A stretch of DNA of 64,000 bases, taken from the NCBI RefSeq assembly GCF_031679605.1, contig NZ_CP117522.1, forward strand, positions 7,440,001 to 7,504,000. The letters are read 5' to 3'. Positions within the stretch are counted from its first letter, which is position 1. The number at the start of each line of letters is the position of its first letter. This document shows, in pieces, positions 53,144-60,724 of this stretch. The notes under the pieces were generated by a model, which worked only from the letters and a program-made list of their open reading frames with translations, was not told the DNA's origin and ran no database searches. Origin of the DNA: Streptomyces luomodiensis. GTDB taxonomy: Bacteria > Actinomycetota > Actinomycetes > Streptomycetales > Streptomycetaceae. Position numbers and translations under genes: made by a program.

Positions 53144-54513
53144 CGGACGTCCTTGCCGTGCTCGACGGTCCGCTCCGGCACGTCACGGAACAGGTTGATG
53201 GCGTCGATGTGCCGGTCGCGCATCGCCTGGTCGCGCACGCCCATGCCCTCCTCCGGGGCCAGGCACAGCACCCCGACCTTGCCCTGGTGGCGGTTGCGGT
53301 GCACGTCGTACGCGGCCTGGCCGGTGTCCTCCAGCCGGTAGGTCTTGGAGAGCGTCGGGTGGATCCTGCCCTTGGCGATCAGCCGGTTGGCCTCCCACGC
53401 CTCGCGGTAGTTGGCGAAGTGGGAGCCGATGATCCGCTTCAGCGACATCCACAGATAGCGGTTGTCGTACTCATGGGTGTACCCGGAGGTCGACGCGCAG
53501 GTGACGATCGTGCCGCCCTTACGGGTGACATAGACGGATGCGCCGAAGGTCTCGCGGCCCGGGTGCTCGAAGACGATGTCCACGTCCTCGCCGCCGGTCA
53601 GCTCGCGGATCTTCTTGCCGAACCGCTTCCATTCGCGCGGGTCCTGGGTGCCGTCGTCCTTCCAGAACCGGTAGTCCTCGGCGGTGCGGTCGATGATCGC
53701 CTCGGCGCCCATCCGCCGGCAGATCTCGGCCTTCCGCGGCGAGGAGACCACACAGATCGGGTTGGCCCCGCCGGCCAGCGCGAACTGGGTGGCGTAGGAG
53801 CCGAGTCCGCCGCTCGCGCCCCAGATCAGGACGTTGTCGCCCTGCTTCATCCCGGCGCCGTTACGGGAGACCAGCTGCCGGTAGGCGGTGGAGTTGACCA
53901 GGCCCGGGGCGGCCGCCTCCTCCCAGCTCAGATGGGCGGGCTTGGGCATCAGCTGGTTGGCCTTGACCAGGGCGATCTCGGCGAGCCCGCCGAAGTTGGT
54001 CTCGAAGCCCCAGATGCGCTGCTCGGGGTCGAGCATGGTGTCGTTGTGGCCGTCGGAGCTCTCCAGCTCGACCGACAGACAGTGCGCGACGACCTCGGCG
54101 CCCGGCTTCCAGGCGTTCACACCGGGGCCGGTGCGCAGCACGACGCCCGCGAGGTCGGAGCCGATGATGTGGTACGGCAGGTCGTGCCGCTTGGCCAGGG
54201 GGGAGAGCTTGCCGTACCGCTCCAGGAAGCCGAAGGTCGGCAGCGGCTCGAAGATCGAGGTCCACACGGAGTTGTAGTTGACCGAGCTGGCCATCACGGC
54301 GACGAGGGCCTCGCCGGGGCCCAGCTCGGGCACCGGCACCTCGTCCACGTGCAGTGACTTGCGGGGGTCCTTCTCCCGGGTGGTGAGGCCCGCGAACATG
54401 TCGGCCTCGTCCTTGCGCACGGTCACCGCGCGGTACGACTCGGGGATGCGCAGTGCCGCGAAGTCCTCGGGTGCTGTGTCCGACGCCAGGATCGCGTCAA
54501 GTATCTCGTTCAT
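53140..54513 (-). CDS. ccr: crotonyl-CoA carboxylase/reductase
   Basis: A 457-aa medium-chain reductase that reductively carboxylates crotonyl-CoA to ethylmalonyl-CoA with NADPH and CO2, the defining enzyme of the pathway and a source of ethylmalonyl extender units. Family pieces: the N-terminal ILASDTAPEDFAALRIPESY, VMASSVNYNSVWTSIFEPL, WGASGGLGSYATQFALAGGA (nucleotide binding) and DIVFEHPGRETFG. ATG 54513 has GGAGG 6 bases upstream, so the longer ORF to 54783 is not used. It opens the operon. Confidence 0.95.
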   Translation of the reverse strand: MNEILDAILASDTAPEDFAALRIPESYRAVTVRKDEADMFAGLTTREKDPRKSLHVDEVPVPELGPGEALVAVMASSVNYNSVWTSIFEPLPTFGFLERYGKLSPLAKRHDLPYHIIGSDLAGVVLRTGPGVNAWKPGAEVVAHCLSVELESSDGHNDTMLDPEQRIWGFETNFGGLAEIALVKANQLMPKPAHLSWEEAAAPGLVNSTAYRQLVSRNGAGMKQGDNVLIWGASGGLGSYATQFALAGGANPICVVSSPRKAEICRRMGAEAIIDRTAEDYRFWKDDGTQDPREWKRFGKKIRELTGGEDVDIVFEHPGRETFGASVYVTRKGGTIVTCASTSGYTHEYDNRYLWMSLKRIIGSHFANYREAWEANRLIAKGRIHPTLSKTYRLEDTGQAAYDVHRNRHQGKVGVLCLAPEEGMGVRDQAMRDRHIDAINLFRDVPERTVEHGKDVR

Positions 54514-54743
54514 CGGTGCCTCCGGCGAAGCGTCCACGGGGGACGCCTGAGGGAACGCTGGGCTCGTGACGGGTGAATGCTGATGCGGTGCCGTCGGTTC
54601 GGCGGAGGTGGTGCTGATGGCGGCGCGGGTGGCGCCGGGCGCCTGGTGACGCAGGCGTTGTCCGGGCGCGCAAAGCGGCTTGCGGGGACAGCCGGCGCAC
54701 GGCGGTTGGCAGCGCGCCGGCCGCCCGGACACCCTCACCGTAT

Positions 54744-54778
54744 GGCACCCTGTGCCACGTCGCAAGACACTGGGTGCC
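54744..54778. promoter_or_regulatory. two inverted 13-bp operator-like dyads before ccr
   Basis: GGCACCCTGTGCC at 54744-54756 and GACACTGGGTGCC at 54766-54778 are each short dyads (5-bp arms) and are inverted near-copies of one another; together the outer 8 bases TGGCACCC/GGGTGCCA form an inverted repeat. They lie 230-270 bases upstream of the ccr start, the expected place for the adjacent TetR regulator to bind. Confidence 0.55.
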
Positions 54779-54808
54779 AACAAATTCCCTCAGTTGTCAT
54801 CTCGGCTG

Positions 54809-54865
54809 CACACATGAGCAACGACGGCCGCCCCGAGCCGGGGCGGCCGTCGTTGCTCATGTGTG
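54809..54865. terminator. 26-bp perfect hairpin downstream of tetR
   Basis: Arms 54809-54834 and 54840-54865 are perfectly complementary over 26 bases, loop GAGCC. It starts 32 bases after the tetR stop in the direction of transcription, so likely ends that transcript before the ccr promoter. Its length is exceptional for a terminator. Confidence 0.75.
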
Positions 54866-54896
54866 GCCGGCGGTGTGTGGCCGGCGGGGTGCGGAG

Positions 54897-55721
54897 CTAC
54901 CGCTTGAGAGCCTCCTTGATCGTCCGCATGACCTCGGTCAGCGGCGCGTCCGTCCGCGCCACCATCACCACCACCTCGTCCTCCTCCGTCGCCGACACCG
55001 CCGCCGCGGGGCGCTGCCGGGCCGGAGCGGGGCGGCCGCCGATGCCGGTGCCGAAGGTCTCCCGGACGATCGCGAAGGCGTGGTCCAGCTGCGCCTCCAC
55101 ATCGCCCTGGCCCCCCGCCCGCAGCCAGCGCCGCAGCACATGGTTGTGGGCCGTGACCACGGCCGAGGCGGCCACCTCGGCCAGCAGCGGATCGTCGTCG
55201 CCGTCGTGGTGCGCGCCCTCGTCGAAGTGGCCCAGCAGATAGCGGGTGAACAGCCGCTCGTAGCGGGCCACCGAGGCGATCTCCCGCTCCCGCAGGGCCG
55301 GTACCTCACGGGTCAGCCGGTAGCGCTCCACGGAGACGGTCGGCGCGGACGCGTACATCCGCATGACCTCCTTGATCCCGCGGCACACGGTGTCCAGGGG
55401 GTTCTCATGCGGAGGCGCCGCGTCCAGCACCGCCGCGGCCCGCACCAGCGTGTCGTCGTGGTCCGGGAAGATCGCCTCTTCCTTGGAGCGGAAGTGCCGG
55501 AAGAAGGTGCGCCGGGCCACCCCCGCGCGGGCCGCGATCTCATCGACGGTCGTCGCCTCGTACCCCTGCGTCGCGAACAACTCCATGGCCGCGGCGGCGA
55601 GTTTGCGCCGCATGGACAGACGCTGAGCCGCGGCGCGGCGGCTTCCCGCGCTCTCACCGCCGCCGGACGAGGGGGGTCGCTTCGTACGCTCCGTACGCGT
55701 GGCCTTCACGGGCTGGGACAT
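54897..55721 (-). CDS. TetR-family regulator upstream of ccr
   Basis: A 274-aa TetR protein. The HTH spans residues ~37-85 (KLAAAAMELFATQGYEATTV, then DEIAARAGVARRTFFRHFRSKEE). It has an unusually long Arg/Ser/Gly-rich N-terminal arm (~35 residues) and a C-terminal 60-residue extension (ATEEDEVVVMVARTDAP) beyond the usual ligand domain. Start ATG 55721. Position and orientation make it the likely regulator of the ethylmalonyl-CoA operon, sensing an acyl-CoA, but this is inference. Confidence 0.87.
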   Translation of the reverse strand: MSQPVKATRTERTKRPPSSGGGESAGSRRAAAQRLSMRRKLAAAAMELFATQGYEATTVDEIAARAGVARRTFFRHFRSKEEAIFPDHDDTLVRAAAVLDAAPPHENPLDTVCRGIKEVMRMYASAPTVSVERYRLTREVPALREREIASVARYERLFTRYLLGHFDEGAHHDGDDDPLLAEVAASAVVTAHNHVLRRWLRAGGQGDVEAQLDHAFAIVRETFGTGIGGRPAPARQRPAAAVSATEEDEVVVMVARTDAPLTEVMRTIKEALKR

Positions 55722-55836
55722 GTGGGGAACGTAACACGCTTGTGTGTGCCGGTGCGGGGGCAGACCGACGGACGGCTCCAGCAGCCCGCCCCACCGGGCA
55801 CCGGACTGCGCCGGTCCGCCCCACCCGGAGCCGAAT

Positions 55837-57678
55837 TCAGGCCTTGGCATACTCGCGGAAGCCGCGCCCCGTCTTGCGCCCCAGGCACCCGGCCGCGACC
55901 AGATGCTCCAGCAGCGGCGCCGGCGCCAGACCCGGTTCCCGGAACTCCCGGTGCAGCACCTGCTCGATGGCCAGCGACACATCGAGCCCCACGACGTCGA
56001 GCAGTTCGAAGGGGCCCATCGGATAGCCGCCGCCCAGCTTCATCGCGGCGTCGATGTCGTCCGGGGTGGCGTAGTGCTCCTGGACCATCTTCACCGCGTT
56101 GTTGAGGTACGGGAACAGCAGGGCGTTCACGATGAAACCGGCCCGGTCGCCGCAGTCCACCGGATGCTTGCCCACCGCCGCGCACACCGCGTGCGCCGTC
56201 GCGCGCACCTCGTCCGCCGTCAGCACGGTGTGCACCACCTCGATGAGCTTCATCGCGGGCGCCGGGTTGAAGAAGTGCAGGCCCACCACGTCCTGCGGGC
56301 GCGACGTCGCCCGCGCGCAGGCGATGACCGGCAGCGATGAGGTGGTCGTGGCCAGCACCGCACCCGGTTTGCAGACCTTGTCCAGCGCCCGGAACAGCTC
56401 CTGCTTGACGACCAGGTCCTCGGCCACCGCCTCCACGGCCAGATCCACCGAGCCGAACGCGTCCGGCGAATCCGCCGTAGTGATCCGCTCCAGCGCCTGC
56501 CGCCGGGCCTGTTCGGTCATCCGCCCCTTGGCCACCGACCGCCCCAGGGACTTCGCGATGCGGGCCTTCGCCGCCCCGGCCTTCTCCAGGGTCCGGCCCG
56601 CCAGCACCACCTCCAGGCCCGCCTTGGCGAAGACCTCGGCGATCCCGGCGGCCATCGTGCCCGAACCCGCGACGCCGACCGCGCGCACCGGGCGCGCCCC
56701 GTCGGTGGAGTGCCGCACCTGGTCCGACGCGGCGTCCGGGACCACGGTGCCGCTGCCCGGCGCCTCGTACGTATAGAAGCCGCGGCCCGCCTTACGGCCG
56801 GTGAGACCGGCCTCGGCGAGCTGCCCCAGGACGGGCGCGGGCGCGTGCAGCCGGTCACCGGAGGCGGCGTACATGGCCTCCAGGACGGTACGGGCGGTGT
56901 CGATGCCGATCAGGTCGAGCAGGGCCAGCGGGCCCATCGGCAGCCCGCAGCCGAGTCTCATCGCGGCGTCGATGTCCTCCCGCGCCGCGTACTTGGCCTC
57001 GTACATCGCGGCGGCCTGGTTGAGATAGCCGAACAGCAGCCCGTCGGCGACGAACCCGGGCCGGTCGCCGAGCGCCACCGGCTCCTTGCCCAGATCGCGG
57101 GCGAGCGCGGTGACCGCCTCGACGGCCGCGGGGGCGGTCAGCACGCTGGAGACGATCTCGACGAGCTTCATGGCCGGCGCCGGATTGAAGAAGTGCAGGC
57201 CCAAAACCCGTTCCGGATGGGCGGATTCGGCGGCCAGCCGGGTCACCGACAGCGCGTTGGTGCCGGTCGCGATGACCGCGGCGGGGCTGACCACGGTGTC
57301 CAGCTCGGCGAAGACCTCGTGCTTGGTGTCGTAGTCCTCGGGCACCACCTCGATCACCAGGTGCGCGTCGGCGGCGGCACGCAGATCGGTCGAGACGCGG
57401 AATCGGTCCAGGATTCCGGCCCGTTCCCGCTCGCTGATCCGCTCGCGCCGCACGGCGCGGGCGGTGGCGGCCTCGAGCGCGGTGACGGCTCGGCGGCAGG
57501 CGCTCTCGCTGATGTCGATGCCGATCACCTCGCGGCCCGCTCGGGCCAGGATCTCGGCGATGCCGGTGCCCATCGTGCCGAGCCCGACGACGGCGACAGT
57601 AGTGAGCGGGGCCCGGGAGGGGGAGAGATCAGAGGGGGACGTAGTGCTGACGCCGGTGTGTGGGAGACGACGGTCCAT
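55837..57678 (-). CDS. duplicated 3-hydroxyacyl-CoA dehydrogenase (3-hydroxybutyryl-CoA dehydrogenase type)
   Basis: A 613-aa protein made of two tandem 3HCDH modules, residues ~27-305 and ~332-613. Module 1 has NAD motif GLGTMG (32-37) and the HFFNPAP loop with His162; the canonical Asn-Thr-Ser-Ser stretch is changed to GTNALSV. Module 2 has GSGTMA (338-343), HFFNPAPAMKLIEV and the normal TTTSSLPVIA. So the second module is the better catalytic candidate. It would oxidise/reduce 3-hydroxybutyryl-CoA, linking acetoacetyl-CoA to crotonyl-CoA for Ccr. Start ATG 57678 after GGAG. Transcribed before tetR, same strand. Confidence 0.9.
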   Translation of the reverse strand: MDRRLPHTGVSTTSPSDLSPSRAPLTTVAVVGLGTMGTGIAEILARAGREVIGIDISESACRRAVTALEAATARAVRRERISERERAGILDRFRVSTDLRAAADAHLVIEVVPEDYDTKHEVFAELDTVVSPAAVIATGTNALSVTRLAAESAHPERVLGLHFFNPAPAMKLVEIVSSVLTAPAAVEAVTALARDLGKEPVALGDRPGFVADGLLFGYLNQAAAMYEAKYAAREDIDAAMRLGCGLPMGPLALLDLIGIDTARTVLEAMYAASGDRLHAPAPVLGQLAEAGLTGRKAGRGFYTYEAPGSGTVVPDAASDQVRHSTDGARPVRAVGVAGSGTMAAGIAEVFAKAGLEVVLAGRTLEKAGAAKARIAKSLGRSVAKGRMTEQARRQALERITTADSPDAFGSVDLAVEAVAEDLVVKQELFRALDKVCKPGAVLATTTSSLPVIACARATSRPQDVVGLHFFNPAPAMKLIEVVHTVLTADEVRATAHAVCAAVGKHPVDCGDRAGFIVNALLFPYLNNAVKMVQEHYATPDDIDAAMKLGGGYPMGPFELLDVVGLDVSLAIEQVLHREFREPGLAPAPLLEHLVAAGCLGRKTGRGFREYAKA

Positions 57679-58069
57679 CGCGGACTCCAGAGGGTGTTCC
57701 CCGGAACGGGGATGACGTGACGACTGAGGGGAGCTCGGGTCATGCCGCTGCCACCGCTCACGCCACGCATGCGCGGGGGGCTGACGCGGCTGACGCACAT
57801 CCCCGACGGAAGGTCTTGCACGCTCCCTGGCGGACAGCGCCGTACGGAGGAGACTGCCCGTGGGAGACACGCGGCCGGCCCTGTCCCGGGGCCATGCCGT
57901 ATCTGCTTGTGGGAACTGCCGAACCGACGTCACACAGGGCGGCTGCGTCACCAGGCCGCCGGAGCAGGGGTGCTGCTCGTGTGGCCATATTAACTCGCGG
58001 GTAACCAAGATGCCAGAGCCATTGTGAGTCCGTGCCGGGACGCGGCTCACCGGGGAGGGGAGACCTCGT
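57679..58069. promoter_or_regulatory. 391-bp divergent region before hydroxyacyl-CoA dehydrogenase and HEAT-repeat gene
   Basis: No gene. Contains GTTCC-CC-GGAAC (57696-57707), a perfect 5+5 dyad just before the dehydrogenase start, and TTAAC-n6-GTAAC at 57990-58005, similar in shape to a GlnR-type box but with imperfect halves. The AT-rich segment CATATTAACTC (57985-57995) may include a promoter for one of the two genes. Confidence 0.4.
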
Positions 58070-58759
58070 ATGGACGATGAATTCCGGACGCTGACGGAGC
58101 GGGTACGGGCCTCGCTCACGACCCCGCAGGAAACCGCGGCCCATGCCTCGCTGCTCGCGCTCGTGCGCCAGGGCACCCCCGCCGCGCGCGAACAGCTGGC
58201 CCGCATCCTGGTCGCGCCGGAGCAGCCGCTGTGGGCGCGGGAGACCGCGGCCTTCGTGCTCGGCAGCGCGGGCGACCGCCGGGCCTTCGAAACCCTCGTC
58301 CTGCTGCTCAACTACCGCGAGCCGGCCCGCTGTGCGACCGCCGCCCGGGTGCTGGCCCGCCTCGGCGATCCGCGCACCGCGAGGGCCGCCGCCGCCCTGG
58401 CCACGAACCCGCTGCGCACCGCGTACTCCCTGCACCCCATCCGGCTGCTGGTGGAGCTGCGCGCCCCCGAGTCCGTACCGGCCCTGGTCGCCGCACTGGA
58501 ACGGCAGTTGGCGGCCCGCGACCGCCACTGGGCGATCGCCCGCGCCTGCGTCGAGGGCCTGGGCGCGATCGGCGACGAGCGCGCCATCCCGGCCCTGACC
58601 GCTGCCGCCCGGCACATACGCCTCAGCGCGGCGGCCGCCGCCGCCCTGGCCCGCATCACCGGCGAAGGCGCCGTCACGGGCGGTGGCGCCCCGGAGCCGG
58701 CGGGCACGGCCGGTAAGGCCGGTAAGGCGGAGAGCGTGGGTGAGGCCCGCGTGCCGTGA
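58070..58759 (+). CDS. HEAT-repeat protein
   Basis: A 229-aa all-helical protein with repeated ~30-residue units: LARILVAPEQPLWARETAAF, LVLLLNYREPARCATAARVL, RLGDPRTARAAAALATNPLR, SVPALVAALERQ, GAIGDERAIPALTAAARH. This is the PBS-lyase/HEAT pattern of scaffolds. Start ATG 58070 with GGGAGGGG upstream. The tail is Gly/Ala low complexity. Partner unknown; divergent from the hydroxyacyl-CoA dehydrogenase. Confidence 0.85.
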   Translation: MDDEFRTLTERVRASLTTPQETAAHASLLALVRQGTPAAREQLARILVAPEQPLWARETAAFVLGSAGDRRAFETLVLLLNYREPARCATAARVLARLGDPRTARAAAALATNPLRTAYSLHPIRLLVELRAPESVPALVAALERQLAARDRHWAIARACVEGLGAIGDERAIPALTAAARHIRLSAAAAAALARITGEGAVTGGGAPEPAGTAGKAGKAESVGEARVP

Positions 58760-58794
58760 GGGGAGCCGTGTTCGTGCCGCGGTGACCGGGACGA

Positions 58795-58874
58795 CCCATA
58801 GCAGTGACGGCCTATAGCAGTGACGGCCTATAGCAGTGACGGTCTACAGCGGTGACGGCCTATAGCAGTGACAG
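58795..58874. repeat. five tandem 16-bp repeats between convergent genes
   Basis: CCTATAGCAGTGACGG-type units at 58795-58810, 58811-58826, 58827-58842, 58843-58858 and 58859-58874; the fourth is TCTACAGCGGTGACGG and the others differ at one or two positions. The last unit includes the stop codon of the radical SAM gene (58860-58862). Confidence 0.9.
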
Positions 58875-59894
58875 CTGGGACGGCGCCGGGGGCGAGTCGG
58901 ACCGGGTCTCCGGCTCCTCCTGGACGTTGCGGTGCGCGCCCGCCGCGTACGGGCCGATGCCGTACTCGGCGGCGAAGTCGTGCACCATCCCGGTGATCCG
59001 CCGCTGGTACCACTTCGGGGCGTAGGAGCCGCCCTCGTAGAGCGCGTCGTACCGCCGCAGCAGGCGCGGATGGCGGTGGGTGAGCCAGGTGGTGAACCAC
59101 TCGCGGGCGCCCGGACGCAGATGGAGCACCAGCGGGGTCACGGAGCTGGCCCCGGCCTCGGCGATCGCCCTTACGGTGGCGCGCAGTTGCTCGGGGGAGT
59201 CGCCGAGGAAGGGGATCACCGGGGCCATCAGCACCCCGCACGGAATCCCGTGGGCGGACAGCGTCCGCACGACGTCCAGGCGCCGCTCGGGCGAGGGCGT
59301 GCCCGGTTCGACCGTGCGCCACAGCTCGCCGTCGGTGAAGCCGACCGAGACCGAGACGCCGATGTCGGTGACGCGTGACGCCCGCCGCAGCAGCTCCAGA
59401 TCGCGCAGGATCAAGGTGCCCTTGGTGAGGATCGAGAAGGGGTTGGCGCGCTCCGTGAGCGCCGTAAGGATGCCGGGCATCAGTTGGTACCGGCCCTCGG
59501 CGCGCTGGTAGCAGTCCACGTTCGTGCCCATCGCGATGTGCTCACCGGACCAGCGGCGGGAGGCCAGCTCGCGGCGGAGCAGCTGAGGCGCGTTGGTCTT
59601 CACCACGATCTGGGAGTCGAAGCCGAGCCCGGTGTCCAGGTCCAGATAGCTGTGCGTCTTGCGCGCGAAGCAGTAGACGCAGGCGTGGGTGCAGCCACGG
59701 TACGGATTCACCGTCCATTCGAACGGCATCCGGGAGGCGCCGGGCACCCGGTTGATGATCGAGCGCGCCCGGATCTCATGGAAGGTGATCCCGCGGAACT
59801 CCGGGGTGTCGAAGGTGCGGGTGGTCACCGCGTCCGCGGCGAAGAGGGCCAGGGTGGCCGCCCCGTCGTCTCTGCTCAGGTTGTCCCAGCGCAT
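58860..59894 (-). CDS. Rv2578c-type radical SAM protein
   Basis: A 344-aa radical-SAM protein with the CxxxCxxC [4Fe-4S] motif at Cys68, Cys72 and Cys75 (CTHACVYCFARK). The family is close to SplB-like/Rv2578c proteins, found in actinomycetes and inducible in DNA damage in Mycobacterium; the reaction is unknown. ATG 59894 has GGAGG upstream; the longer ORF to 59957 adds 21 residues that look non-coding. The C-terminal tail is not conserved. Convergent with the HEAT gene. Confidence 0.88.
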   Translation of the reverse strand: MRWDNLSRDDGAATLALFAADAVTTRTFDTPEFRGITFHEIRARSIINRVPGASRMPFEWTVNPYRGCTHACVYCFARKTHSYLDLDTGLGFDSQIVVKTNAPQLLRRELASRRWSGEHIAMGTNVDCYQRAEGRYQLMPGILTALTERANPFSILTKGTLILRDLELLRRASRVTDIGVSVSVGFTDGELWRTVEPGTPSPERRLDVVRTLSAHGIPCGVLMAPVIPFLGDSPEQLRATVRAIAEAGASSVTPLVLHLRPGAREWFTTWLTHRHPRLLRRYDALYEGGSYAPKWYQRRITGMVHDFAAEYGIGPYAAGAHRNVQEEPETRSDSPPAPSQLSLL

Positions 59895-60051
59895 CGCAGG
59901 CACCTCCGGGTCTCGCTCGTACCACAATAGAACACATGTGTGATTCGTTTTCGTCAAGCCTGGATTTGGGCCGGTGACCTGGAGGTGGTTGGCTTGCGCT
60001 TGTCAGGACGTCACGGGCAGGGACGTCACGTCGAACGCGGGAGGAAAAGCG

Positions 60052-60495
60052 ATGGGGCAGGTCGAAGCCACCACGGAGCGGATCGTCACGGGTAAGCCCG
60101 AGGACGTGTTCGACGCACTCGCCGACTATCGCGAGACCCGCCCCCGGCTGCTTCCGCAGCAGTTCAGCGAGTACGAGGTGCGCGAGGGCGGCGACGGCGA
60201 GGGCACCGTCGTGCACTGGAAGCTCCAGGCCACCAGCAAGCGGGTGCGCGACTGCCTGCTGGAGGTCTCCGAGCCGACCGACGGCCGGCTGGTCGAGAAG
60301 GACCGCAACTCCTCCATGGTCACCACCTGGACGGTCACCCCGGCAGGTGAAGGCAGGTCGCGGGTGGTCGTCACCTCGACCTGGACCGGCGCGAGCGGCA
60401 TCGGCGGCTTCTTCGAGCGGACCTTCGCGCCCAAGGGGCTGGCCCGGATCTACGACGAGCTGCTGGCCAAGCTCGCCGCCGAGACCGCCCAGTAG
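60052..60495 (+). CDS. SRPBCC (START-like) family protein
   Basis: A 147-aa protein with the polyketide cyclase/SRPBCC helix-grip fold pattern: VEATTERIVTGKPEDVFDAL at the start, GTVVHWKLQA, LVEKDRNSSMVTTWTVTPAG, RVVVTSTWTGASGIGGFFER and a C-terminal long helix. It probably binds a hydrophobic ligand; function unknown. ATG 60052 is chosen for GGGAGGAAAAGCG before it. Confidence 0.85.
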   Translation: MGQVEATTERIVTGKPEDVFDALADYRETRPRLLPQQFSEYEVREGGDGEGTVVHWKLQATSKRVRDCLLEVSEPTDGRLVEKDRNSSMVTTWTVTPAGEGRSRVVVTSTWTGASGIGGFFERTFAPKGLARIYDELLAKLAAETAQ

Positions 60496-60724
60496 CCCCT
60501 CGGGTCCGAGCCGGAGCCCGAACCCGAGCCCGGCCCCCGTCTCCGGACCGAACGTCGCATTCACCGGTTCGGGTGGTTTTCTCCGCTGTCCGGCATACCC
60601 CCGTACACGCTCTCACCGGGGGGAATGCCATCGGCCGTCCCTCGTCGACGATTCGTCGCTGTTTGCCCCTGATTGCGCGTGATGCGAGAAATGGGCGGCG
60701 CAGACGTGACGAGGGGAGAAGGAC

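Larger units (their letters stand above)
54514..54896. promoter_or_regulatory. 383-bp ccr leader and tetR-ccr intergenic region
   Basis: Contains the promoter/operator zone of ccr (paired 13-bp dyads at 54744-54778) and a very strong hairpin at 54809-54865 downstream of tetR. The part nearest ccr (54514-54720) shows no gene and nothing else I can name. Confidence 0.6.

Noticed and set aside
59928..59949. LexA/SOS-like site before the radical SAM gene (ACACATGTGT palindrome)
   Set aside because: The palindrome lacks the GAAC-n4-GTTC core of the actinomycete SOS box, so no SOS call is supported.
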